Shown piece by piece: positions 17,664 through 27,024 of a DNA stretch of 64,000 nt. Position numbers and translations under genes: made by a program. The notes under the pieces were generated by a model. It had not been told where the DNA came from and searched no databases. It saw only the letters and a list, made by a program, of their open reading frames with translations. Source of the DNA: Bacteroidota bacterium (lineage in GTDB: Bacteria; Bacteroidota; Bacteroidia; Bacteroidales; SKPS01); the NCBI GenBank assembly GCA_022709695.1, contig JAKLII010000010.1, positions 1 to 64,000 on the forward strand, read 5' to 3'. How positions within the stretch are numbered: position 1 is the stretch's first letter; every line of letters begins with the position of its first letter.

Positions 17664-20600
17664 ATGGCAAGGAAGATCCACAGCGAAGAGATCCACCTCG
17701 ACATCGTGATCGGTGGCAGCAAAGGGCAGGCGCAGCTCAGCAAGCTGGAACAGGAAGCCAGGGAGGTGAACCAGCAGATCAAGCTGCTGAACAAGGAGAT
17801 CAGCAAATCCAAAGACAAAGATTCAGAAGCCCACCAGGCGATGGTTGCCAACCGAAAGGAACTCGGCGAGCAGCTCAGGGCAAACAAGATGCAGCAGGCA
17901 ACCCTTCGCCGGGAGCTGGGGCTGTCGGGGCTCACCTACAAGCAGCTCGGCCAGGAGGCAAAACGGGTGTCGATGCAGCTCTCCAACGCCACCTATGGCA
18001 CCGAACAGTGGAAGAAACTCAACGCCGAACTCATCCGCATCAAAGCACGGATGTCGGAGGTGAGAGGTGGCGCCGAACATACCGGCATGAGCCTGGGCAA
18101 TATGGCAAACGGGTTCAACAAGTATTTCCTGATGGTCTCCACCTTTGTGATGAGTCTCACCGGCCTGGTGGCGGGCATCCGTAAAGCCTACATGGCATTT
18201 GCCGATTTCGATGACAAGCTCGCCGATGTGATGAAGACCACAGGGCTGTCGAAGGAGCAGGTGAAGGAGCTGAACCAGCACCTGGAGAAGATCGACACCC
18301 GCTCCTCGCAGGAGGACCTGCTGAACCTCGCCAGGATTGCAGGGAAGCTGGGGATCAATGCCAGCGAAGATGTGCTGCAGTTCGTCAACGCCGCCGATAA
18401 AATCAACGTTGCCCTGAGCGAAGATTTAGGGGGCGATGCCGAAGAGGCAATCCGCCAGCTCGGGAAGATCGTGGACATCTTTAAACTCAAAGACCAGTTC
18501 GGGATGGAGCAGAGCCTGCTGAAGGTGGGTTCCGCCATCAATTCACTGGGGGCGGCAAGCACCGCCAATGAGCCCTACCTGGTGGAGTTCAGCAAAAGGA
18601 TGGCAGGGGTTGCCCCCTCGGTGGGGATCACCATCCAGAACGTGCTGGGTCTGGCTGCCACGCTGGACCAGTTGGGCCAGACCAGCGAGGTCTCTTCCAC
18701 GGTGATCTCCCAGATCCTGCCCAAGATGTTCAAAGACACCGCCACCTTTGCCGGCATCGCCCGCATGAGCCTTGCGGACTTCACCGAACTGCTAAACACC
18801 GATGCCAACGAAGCACTGCTTCGGGTGCTGGGCGGCCTGAAGGGGAACGAACAGGGGTTCAGCCAGCTGGTGGCATCCCTGGGGGACATAGGTCTGGAGG
18901 GGAAAAGGACGATCTCGGTGCTGGGGGTGCTGGCAAACAACACCGACCTGGTGCGGTCGCAGCAGGCGTATGCCAATCAGGAGTTCGAGAAGGGCACCTC
19001 GATTCTGGAGGAGTTCAATGTAAAGAACAACACCGCCAGGGCATCGCTGGACAAAGCCATCAAGTCGATCCAGAAGACCTGGAGAGAGCTGGGGGAGAAA
19101 CTGCAGCCCGCCCTGTCGCACGTGATCAGCAAAGGAACCGCCCTGGTGAGGTCGCTTTCCTCTGTGGTGGACTTCTTCATCCGCTACGGCGTGGTGATCC
19201 GTTCTACCCTGGCAGCGCTTGCTTCCTTCATCATCACCATCAAAGCCTACGGTTTGGCTGTGGCAGCAGCCACCCGGGCAAAGGCTGTATGGTCCACCGT
19301 GGTGCAGCTCTTCTCCGGGAAGATCAATGTGGCATCCAGGGCGATGCAATTCTTCAACACCGTTTCCAAAGCCAACGTAATTGGAGCCGTGGTAGGGCTG
19401 ATAATGGGGCTGGTAACCGCCCTTTCGATGCTCAAACCCCGCTACGACGAGGCTGCCTCGTCGCAGAAAGCCCTGAACGACATTTCGAAAGAGGGCAACA
19501 AGAAACTTTTGGAGGAGAAGCAACAGGTAGAAACCCTGCTGAAGATTGCCAGGGATGAAGCCCGCAGCAAGGAGGAACGGCTGTTAGCCATCCGCAGGCT
19601 CAACACCATCTCACCGGAATACCTGGGAAACCTGAAGTTCGAGACGATCCACACCGATCAGGCAACCCAGGCCACAGAAAAATACATCGAGGTACTGAAC
19701 CTGAAATACAAGGTGCAGGCAGCCGAAGAGAAAGTGGTGGATCTGAACCGGCAGCTTTTAGACCTGGAGATAGGGAAAGGGGATGTCGCCATCAACGGCT
19801 GGCAGAAGGCATGGAACCTGATCAAAGCCGGGGGAAACTTCACCACGGCACAGATCTATAACCTGAACAATGAATCCACAAAACTGGGAGTCACCTACCA
19901 GGATGTCACCAAGCAGATAGAGACCCTCAACGAATTCATCCTCCGCAACAAGCAGCTCGAGGTGAAGCCCGTTTCGCAGCAGCCTGAAGGAGAAGAGGAC
20001 GACCTGCCTGCACCAGGGGCAGACCTGTCGGAGGAATTGAAACAGAAGCAGGAGCAGCTTGAGCGGGAATCGGAAAAGATCCTGCAGGCATACCAGGCGC
20101 TCTATGACGAGCTTTCGCTGGTAGAGCTCACCGAGCATGAGAAATCCACCCGGCTGCTGGAGCGGGAGTATGCCAAACGCAAAGCCCTGTTGGATGAAGC
20201 CCTTGCAAAAGGCATCATCTCGCAGGCAGAATACCAGGAATCCCTGCGCCTGCTCGACACAGACCGAATTGCCCGGCAGGCGGAATTAGACCAGAAAGAG
20301 CTGCAGCGAATCCAGGGGCTCGATGCCGAGAAATTGCAGAAAGAGAAACAACATCAGGAGCAGGTTTTTCAGCTTCGCCAGCAGTATGGCTTGGTGGAAT
20401 GGCAGGAACTGTTGCAGCGGGAGTTGGCGCTGCTGGAAGAGCAGCTATCGCAGAAACTCCTTTCCGAAGCCCAGTACCAGCAAGCCCGCAGGAGCATCCT
20501 GGACAAATATGCCCGGGTAGATGCCCCCGATGAGAAAAAGCTTGCCGGGGAGGATGCCCTGGAGAATCTGAATAGTTGGGCAGAAACCCAGATGGCAGCC

Positions 20601-21425
20601 ACCGAGGCAGCTTACCGAAACAACGAGATCGGTTTCGATCTGCACCAGAAACGGTTGTCAGCCATTCAGCAGCAGTATGAGGAGAGCCGGAATCAGGTGT
20701 TGTCGCAGGCGCTGGATGCCTCCCTGCAAATCTATGGCAATATGTTCGGGTCGCTGGCAGCGTTTTTTGAGCAGGGGAGCGATGAGTACAAGATGTTTGC
20801 CTCGTTTCAGGTGGCACTCGACACCATCTCGGCAGCGATGGCAGCCTACAAGGCAACGGCAGGCATCCCGGTGGTGGGTCCGGCTCTGGCACCCATCGCC
20901 GCAGCTACGGCGGCAGGGTTCGGGCTGCAGAAAATCGTGGAGATCAACAGTACCAGGGTGCCTCAATACCTCTATGGCAACTACGAGGTGCTGGGAGAGC
21001 AGACCGGCAGGCGTTACCAGGCGCGTTACCGGGGAAAGCCCAAAACCGGGTTGGTACAATCCCCCAGCCTTTTCCTTGCAGGTGATGACCCTTATCGCCT
21101 GAGCGAAATGATCATCAGCGGCCCCGACTTGCAGCATCCGGTGATTGCTGACTACGCCAGGGCAATCCTGAACATCAAAGCCAACCGCGATCCCGGTTTT
21201 GTGCCGGCACAGGAACCCTCCCCGGGTTTACGCCATATGGCAACGGCTCCTTCCGCACCTCAGTCAGTGCAAACCCCCGTTGCGGGCAGTGATGAAGCGC
21301 TCATGGTGCTGCACACCATAGCGGAACTGCTCCGTCAACCCACCCGCGCCAGGGTCGTGTTCAGCGACCTGGAGCTGGCACAGCACAAAATGGAGCAGAT
21401 CAGGAAGGATGTTGCAAGGGGGTAG
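17664..21425 (+). CDS. Phage tail tape measure protein
   Basis: A 1253-residue protein that sets tail length and helps DNA ejection. The N-terminal 130 residues are coiled coil. A PhageMin_Tail (TP901 core) domain follows at about residues 180-400, with a hydrophobic stretch near 155-180 and further membrane-like segments around 515-600. The rest is mostly long helices rich in Glu, Gln and Leu, with a final hydrophobic Ala-rich segment near 1050-1090. The start at 17664, five bases after the upstream stop, is chosen over the longer in-frame start at 17568, which overlaps the previous gene. A tail of siphovirus type is implied by this length. Confidence 0.9.
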   Translation: MARKIHSEEIHLDIVIGGSKGQAQLSKLEQEAREVNQQIKLLNKEISKSKDKDSEAHQAMVANRKELGEQLRANKMQQATLRRELGLSGLTYKQLGQEAKRVSMQLSNATYGTEQWKKLNAELIRIKARMSEVRGGAEHTGMSLGNMANGFNKYFLMVSTFVMSLTGLVAGIRKAYMAFADFDDKLADVMKTTGLSKEQVKELNQHLEKIDTRSSQEDLLNLARIAGKLGINASEDVLQFVNAADKINVALSEDLGGDAEEAIRQLGKIVDIFKLKDQFGMEQSLLKVGSAINSLGAASTANEPYLVEFSKRMAGVAPSVGITIQNVLGLAATLDQLGQTSEVSSTVISQILPKMFKDTATFAGIARMSLADFTELLNTDANEALLRVLGGLKGNEQGFSQLVASLGDIGLEGKRTISVLGVLANNTDLVRSQQAYANQEFEKGTSILEEFNVKNNTARASLDKAIKSIQKTWRELGEKLQPALSHVISKGTALVRSLSSVVDFFIRYGVVIRSTLAALASFIITIKAYGLAVAAATRAKAVWSTVVQLFSGKINVASRAMQFFNTVSKANVIGAVVGLIMGLVTALSMLKPRYDEAASSQKALNDISKEGNKKLLEEKQQVETLLKIARDEARSKEERLLAIRRLNTISPEYLGNLKFETIHTDQATQATEKYIEVLNLKYKVQAAEEKVVDLNRQLLDLEIGKGDVAINGWQKAWNLIKAGGNFTTAQIYNLNNESTKLGVTYQDVTKQIETLNEFILRNKQLEVKPVSQQPEGEEDDLPAPGADLSEELKQKQEQLERESEKILQAYQALYDELSLVELTEHEKSTRLLEREYAKRKALLDEALAKGIISQAEYQESLRLLDTDRIARQAELDQKELQRIQGLDAEKLQKEKQHQEQVFQLRQQYGLVEWQELLQRELALLEEQLSQKLLSEAQYQQARRSILDKYARVDAPDEKKLAGEDALENLNSWAETQMAATEAAYRNNEIGFDLHQKRLSAIQQQYEESRNQVLSQALDASLQIYGNMFGSLAAFFEQGSDEYKMFASFQVALDTISAAMAAYKATAGIPVVGPALAPIAAATAAGFGLQKIVEINSTRVPQYLYGNYEVLGEQTGRRYQARYRGKPKTGLVQSPSLFLAGDDPYRLSEMIISGPDLQHPVIADYARAILNIKANRDPGFVPAQEPSPGLRHMATAPSAPQSVQTPVAGSDEALMVLHTIAELLRQPTRARVVFSDLELAQHKMEQIRKDVARG

Positions 21426-21444
21426 TTCCATAGCCGAAAATTAC

Positions 21445-21480
21445 TGTCCTTTCCTTACAAGCCAGCACCATTGATCTTTG
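21445..21480 (+). promoter_or_regulatory. Putative phage promoter, copy 3
   Basis: TGTCCTTT at 21445-21452 and TTTG ending at 21480 span 36 bases, as in the other copies. The ATG of the next gene is at 21487, six bases after the box. With the usual start about seven bases past a -7 element, the message would begin at or next to the start codon. Confidence 0.55.
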
Positions 21481-21486
21481 CCCATT

Positions 21487-23115
21487 ATGGCACTGGTCAA
21501 GATCCTTCAACCCCCCACCGTGGTGCTTTCGGGCAACCCGGTGGTGTTTGCCTTTGAGGCAACCGGCCGCTACGAGGTGCCGGGAAGCTGCGGGGTGTTT
21601 TACCTCTCCCTGCAGTCGTTTCCCTCTGTGGGCAGTTCATTTGTATTGAATTACAATGGATCAGACCACCTTTTTTGGTTTGTAACAACGCCCGGAAGTG
21701 ATCCGGGAGAGCTTCCCGCCAGCTATAGCGGCATGGGTGGAGCTGCAACCTTTTCGATGTACCTCATGCAGGTTTTATCTGAGCTGCAGAAGCATTTCCA
21801 CCTGTCGAAAGATTTTGAGATCACCCTCACCGGCCTTCCGGTCAACCCACTGTTTTGCTTCAGCGCAAAGTTGCCCGGATCCAGCTACAACATTACCCTG
21901 GGATCCAACCCCACAGCCCCGGTAAACACCGATCCGTTGCTGAACACCCCGGGCATAGAACCGGTGCTGCACCCGTTTTACAGCGGTTATATCCAGATTT
22001 ATGCAAATGGGCAGCAGATAGGGGAAGACCTGGCGGCACCCGATGAAGACTCTGTAATCTGGGTAAACCTTTCAGCATACCTTCAGGCACATGCCGGTAG
22101 CTCGTTCACCTGGCCCCCTGCCGGGTTCATCACCCTGCGCAGCGACCTGCTCCTGCGTTACCACATCCGGTATGCAGAGCGCTATGGGATCCCTGCCCGG
22201 ATCAAAAAGCTGCAATCCACCGCCGGGATCACCACCCTGGCACTTCCCGGAGGGGTTGGGTTTATGCAGCAGGCGATGTTCAGCCAGATGCAGAACCACT
22301 GGTTCAGCACCCTGCAGTACACCAAACAGTTCCTCACATGGGCACCCCGGCACAGGCACATCAAAACCCATCAGGCAGAAAAACTGTTTTTCCTATACAC
22401 CCAACCTGCTGCCACCCTGCAGCTTCGGGCTCGTATCACCTGGTTCGACACCCAGTCGCAGATGGCACCGTTAACCGTGGTGGTAGCCTCGGTGCAGGTT
22501 TCCCAATACCAGATCCTGGAGATCAGCTTCAGCTTCGACCAGCTCGGCTTTGCCCAACTGCAACCCCAAAGAAGGGTGCAGAAGTTTGAGCTGTACCTGT
22601 CGGATACTTCCGGAACAGCCATTTCAGAGAAGCGCCACTACAACCTCGATTACCGCTCTGAGCCACACACCCATGCGTTCGTCTGGAGGAACTCCTTCGG
22701 GATGTACGACACAGAACTGCTGTATGGCAGCTACCAGGAATCGGTGACGCTGGAGAAGAAGATCTTTTCCGTGGTTAACCGCTTTGTGTTTAATATCCTT
22801 GCCCCGCAAACCCAGGTGCTGGAATCTACCCTGGTGGAGAAAGTGGAAGCCTCCAGCGGCTGGTTCGAAGACGCCGAAAAAGTCCATTGGCTGAAAGAGC
22901 TCCTGCTGAGCAAAGAGGTGTACGAGGTGGTGGACGGAGTGCTGCATCCGGTGGTGATCACCTCCGGAGATGTGTTTGTGGGTACCCGGGGAATCTCCCT
23001 GCACAACATCGCTTTTTCCTATACCCGTGCCTTCACCGATGAGCATTTCTCTAAAGGCTCCTTCGTCACAGCCACCTTCCTCGAAAGTTTCAACAACGCA
23101 TTCAACACCGAATAA
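21487..23115 (+). CDS. Phage tail-tip protein, unknown family
   Basis: A 542-residue beta-rich protein following the tape measure gene, the usual place of the distal tail protein or another tail-tip component. It has alternating short strands, many aromatic residues and no transmembrane helix or catalytic motif that I can see. The ATG at 21487 is used; the in-frame extension begins with a non-ATG codon. A structural tail-tip role is inferred from position and composition only. Confidence 0.65.
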   Translation: MALVKILQPPTVVLSGNPVVFAFEATGRYEVPGSCGVFYLSLQSFPSVGSSFVLNYNGSDHLFWFVTTPGSDPGELPASYSGMGGAATFSMYLMQVLSELQKHFHLSKDFEITLTGLPVNPLFCFSAKLPGSSYNITLGSNPTAPVNTDPLLNTPGIEPVLHPFYSGYIQIYANGQQIGEDLAAPDEDSVIWVNLSAYLQAHAGSSFTWPPAGFITLRSDLLLRYHIRYAERYGIPARIKKLQSTAGITTLALPGGVGFMQQAMFSQMQNHWFSTLQYTKQFLTWAPRHRHIKTHQAEKLFFLYTQPAATLQLRARITWFDTQSQMAPLTVVVASVQVSQYQILEISFSFDQLGFAQLQPQRRVQKFELYLSDTSGTAISEKRHYNLDYRSEPHTHAFVWRNSFGMYDTELLYGSYQESVTLEKKIFSVVNRFVFNILAPQTQVLESTLVEKVEASSGWFEDAEKVHWLKELLLSKEVYEVVDGVLHPVVITSGDVFVGTRGISLHNIAFSYTRAFTDEHFSKGSFVTATFLESFNNAFNTE

Positions 23116-23117
23116 CC

Positions 23118-23693
23118 ATGTATATCCCCGTGCAACCCATCCGCGAGAAGCTCTCCGCAGCGTTCGATGAATTTCAGAAGAAGTTCTCCCCCGAACTTCT
23201 GTATCAGGTGCTTACAGATCTCTGCCTGATTGCAGAATCCACACCCAGGAGCTGCCCGGAGATCACCACCCTGCTGGGAGAGGCTGACGGTTCGCTTGAG
23301 TATATGCACCTGGAAGATATCTCAACGGGAGCAACCATCCTGGTGCAGTATCGGGGATCGCTGTTGCAATATACCCTCACAAACCAGTCGATGGAAACCA
23401 TTGCCCCCTATATCATCCGGTCGTATTACTCAACACCGGAAGCGCCCCGGGCATGGGTGCGGGAGGCAGCGATCTTTGGCACTTTCACCGCCGGTGACCT
23501 TACAGAAGATTTCTCGCTGGTGGTAGAACACAACCTCGGGTTCCCCTTTTTCGGGGTGCTGCTATTCGACCATCAGAACCAGCGGGTGCAACCTTTGGGG
23601 TATGGTCCGCTGGAAGAAAACCCTTCCACCCACCTGAAAGTTCGCCTGGGGCAGGCCTTCGAAGGCACCTGGAAACTGCTGATCACCTATTAA
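23118..23693 (+). CDS. Small tail-tip phage protein, unknown
   Basis: A 191-residue protein starting two bases after the upstream stop. The N-terminal 40 residues are helical and the remainder is beta-rich. I do not recognise a domain. Tight spacing with the 542-residue gene suggests the two act together in tail-tip or fibre attachment. Its stop lies at the start of the fourth putative phage promoter. Confidence 0.6.
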   Translation: MYIPVQPIREKLSAAFDEFQKKFSPELLYQVLTDLCLIAESTPRSCPEITTLLGEADGSLEYMHLEDISTGATILVQYRGSLLQYTLTNQSMETIAPYIIRSYYSTPEAPRAWVREAAIFGTFTAGDLTEDFSLVVEHNLGFPFFGVLLFDHQNQRVQPLGYGPLEENPSTHLKVRLGQAFEGTWKLLITY

Positions 23694-23729
23694 TGTCCTT
23701 TTATTCCCGATTCATTCCACACAAATTTG
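23694..23729 (+). promoter_or_regulatory. Putative phage promoter, copy 4
   Basis: TGTCCTTT starts at 23694, overlapping the end of the previous gene, and CAAATTTG ends at 23729, again 36 bases in all. It would serve the fibre genes from 23749 onward. Confidence 0.55.
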
Positions 23730-23748
23730 TAATAACAACCCCCTTAAG

Positions 23749-24036
23749 ATGGAATTCAAAAAGATCAACATCGGCATCAGACCCAACGACGGCACCGGCG
23801 ACTGCCTTCGCGATGGGGGCGATAAGATCAACAAGAATTTCGAAGCCATCGATGAGAATATCAATGCTTTGTACATCCGCCTGAACCGGATGAACACCGA
23901 GCGGGAGATCACCCGGGAGGATGCCGGCACCCGTGGCGACCTCTACCTGGGAAACGACTATGCCTATTTCTGCGTGGAGAGTGGAGAGGCAGGGCAGGCA
24001 ACCTGGAAGAAAGTACCCTTAACCCTATTAACCTGA
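23749..24036 (+). CDS. Phage fibre-associated small protein
   Basis: A 95-residue protein with the INIGIRPNDGTGD and KINKNF signature found in many short phage tail-fibre or neck-whisker proteins, where it forms the N-terminal attachment part. The C-terminus has a GDLYLGNDYAYFCV segment that resembles the end of the long fibre protein encoded at 24378-25730. It overlaps the next gene by one base (TGATG). Confidence 0.65.
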   Translation: MEFKKINIGIRPNDGTGDCLRDGGDKINKNFEAIDENINALYIRLNRMNTEREITREDAGTRGDLYLGNDYAYFCVESGEAGQATWKKVPLTLLT

Positions 24037-24353
24037 TGAGCAAACAAAAAATCAACCAGATCCAGCAACAGATCCAGAAGCTTCAAGATCAGCAGGGCAG
24101 CCTGCAACAGGAGATCCAGGACATTGAATCCCAACGCCTGCATCATGTGGAGGATACCCGGGGGCAGATTGATGCCCTTTGCCGGGATCAATACTTCTGC
24201 GGGGTAATCCTCACCCCCCGTGACATCATCTCCGTTGTGGCACTTGCCCTGGAGAGCCGTGAAAACGTGATGATCAGTTTCAACCTTTACCCGCTTGAAG
24301 ATCAGGATATCACCATTGTCCGGAAGATCGAGCCCCAGCAACCAACCGAATAA
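24036..24353 (+). CDS. Coiled-coil phage protein, unknown
   Basis: A 105-residue protein whose first 45 residues are a Gln-rich coiled coil with regular Ile/Leu spacing. The second half is a small mixed domain. It is translationally coupled to the gene before it by a TGATG overlap. It may be a trimerising fibre accessory or chaperone; this is inference from position and coiled coil. Confidence 0.55.
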   Translation: MSKQKINQIQQQIQKLQDQQGSLQQEIQDIESQRLHHVEDTRGQIDALCRDQYFCGVILTPRDIISVVALALESRENVMISFNLYPLEDQDITIVRKIEPQQPTE

Positions 24354-24377
24354 AACAACCCCAAAACCAACCTTTTT

Positions 24378-25730
24378 ATGGCACAATATGATTTGCACCT
24401 AACCCAAAATATCCATGCTTCAGGCGTTGAGTTCGCCGAGAAGGTGGTTAACCTTTTGAAAGGCTCCCTGCTTTCTGCCGTCGCCGACGGAACCCCCACC
24501 GTGCTGACGGTGGGCAACCTCGGCCAGATCCTGGAGGCAGACCCCACGTCCCCCACAGGATTGAAATGGGTGAACAAGGATGCCGGCCACACCCAGAACA
24601 CCGACACCGGAACCACCCAGCAGTCGTTCGACCTGTTGAGCGGTGGAACCGGCATCAAGCTGAAGGTAAACGGAGGCGTGCTGGAAGTGCGCAACCTTGC
24701 CGACAGCCAGTACGTGAGTTTCAAAGCCAAAGAGGGCAGCTTCGATGATGTCAACATCACCAACGCACCCTCCTCCAACAGCCACGCCACCAACAAATCC
24801 TACGTGGATGGCCTGGTGAACTCCCTGTTGGCTGCCAACAACGCCATGGTGTTCAAAGGCACCATCGGCACAGGCGGCACCATGACCAAGGCTGCCTTCG
24901 AGGCATTGCAGACCTACCAGGTAGGATGGACCTACCGTGTGGTAGAGAAAACCACCATCCGCAACCAGGGGTGCGAGATCGGCGACTTCTTTGTTGCCCT
25001 TGCCCCAAGGTCGGGCTCCGGTTCCACCGACGCCGACTGGTGCGTATGGCAGGGCAACCTCGATGGCGTGGTGGTAGGCCCCGCTGCCTCCAGCGACTCG
25101 TACCCGGCACTTTTCGATGGTGCCACCGGAAAGCTGCTGAAACAGGGGAGTGCTCCGTTGGGAAGCGCTGCCTATGCCGATGCTGCCGGCTTCGCCAGCG
25201 CCGCACAGGGCGCATTGGCAGATGGTGCCATCCAGAAAACCGTGCTGGGCGCCAACACCATCATCTACGCCACCACGGCATCCACTCCGGTTGCCCTCAC
25301 CATAGGGGCTTCCACCTTCGTGGGACGGAAAGCCACCGGCAACATCTCCGCGATGAGTGCCACCGAAGCCCGGGTCATCCTGAACGTAGCCGATGGCGCC
25401 ACCGCCAATACCAAAGCCACCGGGGCAGAGATCGACACCGGCACCGACGATGTGAAGTTTGCCACGCCTTATGCCATTGCCCAGAGCAAGGTGGTCAAAG
25501 GCCCGGTTAGCTCGGTCGCCAACCGCATTGCCGTATTCAGCAACACCACCGGAAAGCTGCTGGCAGACGGCGGAAAGGTGATCAGCGACCTGAAAGGGAA
25601 CTGGGTAGCCGCTCCTGCGAGCAAAACTGCCTCTGGAACGGCAGGAGAGTTTGCCTATGACAACAACTATTTTTACCTGTGTGTGGATTCCAACATCTGG
25701 GCACGGACTCCCATTGCCCGAAACTGGTAA
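24378..25730 (+). CDS. Phage tail fibre protein
   Basis: A 450-residue Ala/Thr/Gly/Ser-rich protein with short repeated strands, typical of trimeric tail fibres. An N-terminal shaft part (residues 1-150) has the NVTNA/ATNKSYVDG segment that is common in fibre shafts; the middle is a low-complexity Ala-rich stretch, and the end (GEFAYDNNYFYLCV) resembles a C-terminal motif seen in other Bacteroidota phage fibres and in the protein at 23749. It probably binds the host surface. There is no adjacent reverse transcriptase, so no evidence for diversity generation. Confidence 0.75.
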   Translation: MAQYDLHLTQNIHASGVEFAEKVVNLLKGSLLSAVADGTPTVLTVGNLGQILEADPTSPTGLKWVNKDAGHTQNTDTGTTQQSFDLLSGGTGIKLKVNGGVLEVRNLADSQYVSFKAKEGSFDDVNITNAPSSNSHATNKSYVDGLVNSLLAANNAMVFKGTIGTGGTMTKAAFEALQTYQVGWTYRVVEKTTIRNQGCEIGDFFVALAPRSGSGSTDADWCVWQGNLDGVVVGPAASSDSYPALFDGATGKLLKQGSAPLGSAAYADAAGFASAAQGALADGAIQKTVLGANTIIYATTASTPVALTIGASTFVGRKATGNISAMSATEARVILNVADGATANTKATGAEIDTGTDDVKFATPYAIAQSKVVKGPVSSVANRIAVFSNTTGKLLADGGKVISDLKGNWVAAPASKTASGTAGEFAYDNNYFYLCVDSNIWARTPIARNW

Positions 25731-25733
25731 TCC

Positions 25734-26123
25734 ATGGCAACAGGAGACCTGGTAGTTCATGAATTGGAGGACGGGGGCGGCTTCATGGAGAAGACCGTCC
25801 CTTCGCACGGGAGTATTCTCCTGGGCAGCACCGTTACAGACACCCCGTATGAGATTCAACCGGAAGATATTGGCACCCTGGTCATCTGTGACAATCCGGC
25901 TGATATCAGCATCGTAATCCCGGAAGCGATCCTGAAAGCAGGAAAGGTGGTGGGGTTTCTGCCGATCGGAGACGGAAAAGCGACGCTGGAAGTGAGCAAC
26001 ACCAACACCCAGGTAATCAATAATGCATGCAACTCAGCAGGCACCGACTGCATCCTTGCCCTGTTGTGCCTGGATGACACCCCCAATGCAGAAGTGTATA
26101 AAGCGATAGGAGGAATAGCATGA
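25734..26123 (+). CDS. Fibre-associated phage protein, unknown
   Basis: A 129-residue acidic, beta-rich protein following the long fibre gene by three bases and overlapping the next gene by four. No family is recognised. The layout suggests a small domain that decorates or caps the fibre; this is inference from position. Confidence 0.55.
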   Translation: MATGDLVVHELEDGGGFMEKTVPSHGSILLGSTVTDTPYEIQPEDIGTLVICDNPADISIVIPEAILKAGKVVGFLPIGDGKATLEVSNTNTQVINNACNSAGTDCILALLCLDDTPNAEVYKAIGGIA

Positions 26124-26992
26124 GTCTTTTATTGAACCTTGCCTTACTGCAGCAACAGGCAAACATCCGTATGGTGCCCAAGCCGGGATTCACTACCCAG
26201 TGGACCGTATCCGGAGATACAATCGCCCGCACCATCACCCTGCCTCTAACCGATCATGGCACCTACAACTGCACCGTGTATTGGGGCGATGGAAGCTCAG
26301 TGCAACTCACCGCTTACAACGATGACAACAGGATACACACCTACCAGGCAAATGGAACCTACCAGCTGGAGATCATTGGGGAGTGCCCCGGATGGAGCTT
26401 CAATAACGCCGGGGACAGGCTCAAAATCAGCAACATCATCCATTGGGGAGATGCCTCAAAGTTCGGAGGATTTGCGTACCTGGACAATGGATTCAACGGC
26501 TGTTCCAACCTTATTTCCCATGGCGCCGGTGCCATCCTGCGCAAAGCATCCTGCACCTCGCTGCAGTTCCTGTTTATGGGCACTGGGATTTCAACACTGC
26601 AAAGCTCATTGCTCTCAAACTGTGCCCCGGTACTCAATCTCCAGGGCTTTGCTGCCAACTGCCCAATCCTGGAAAGCATCTCCGATGACCTTTTCAGGGG
26701 TTGCACCAGCGCCACCAACTTCAGCCAGGTGTTGTACTGGAACCAGAAGCTGGAGCTCAAACCCTACATTTTCTACGAGAGCGGTCAGCAAAGCACCGTG
26801 TTTGCCAGCCGGGACATGGTATTCACCTTCGGTTTCCGGCTTACCAGCCCCAGCGCTTTTATCGGGGTCAAAGGAACCGCTCCCGAACTGTGGAACTGCA
26901 CCTTTAAAAGCGTGTCCACCTACCGGTGTTTCGCCAACCACGCCACCACCACCTTGAACAACTACGCCAGTATTCCTGCCAATTGGAAATAG
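26120..26992 (+). CDS. BspA/LRR-like fibre protein with PKD-like domain
   Basis: A 290-residue protein. Residues about 30-90 have the WGDGS and HTYQANGTYQLEI pattern of PKD-like Ig-fold domains. The remainder contains SNLISHG, NFSQVLYWN and similar irregular repeats like the BspA/DUF285 leucine-rich surface repeats. Such proteins bind polysaccharide or protein partners, so a receptor-binding role is likely. No signal peptide is present, which fits a virion component rather than a secreted cell protein. Confidence 0.6.
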   Translation: MSLLLNLALLQQQANIRMVPKPGFTTQWTVSGDTIARTITLPLTDHGTYNCTVYWGDGSSVQLTAYNDDNRIHTYQANGTYQLEIIGECPGWSFNNAGDRLKISNIIHWGDASKFGGFAYLDNGFNGCSNLISHGAGAILRKASCTSLQFLFMGTGISTLQSSLLSNCAPVLNLQGFAANCPILESISDDLFRGCTSATNFSQVLYWNQKLELKPYIFYESGQQSTVFASRDMVFTFGFRLTSPSAFIGVKGTAPELWNCTFKSVSTYRCFANHATTTLNNYASIPANWK

Positions 26993-27024
26993 CCTGAAAA
27001 CCCTCATCATCAACCCCGCAAGGT

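Noticed and set aside
24420..25859. A 479-residue open frame antisense to the tail fibre gene
   Set aside because: It lies over a GC-rich, repetitive coding region with a strong + strand gene. Its sequence is Gly/Val-rich without domain character, as expected of a shadow frame. Other long antisense frames over the phage genes (such as 1508-2062 and 20215-20892) are explained the same way.
21487..26992. Possible diversity-generating retroelement acting on fibre genes
   Set aside because: No reverse transcriptase with a YxDD motif and no template/variable repeat pair is present in the window.
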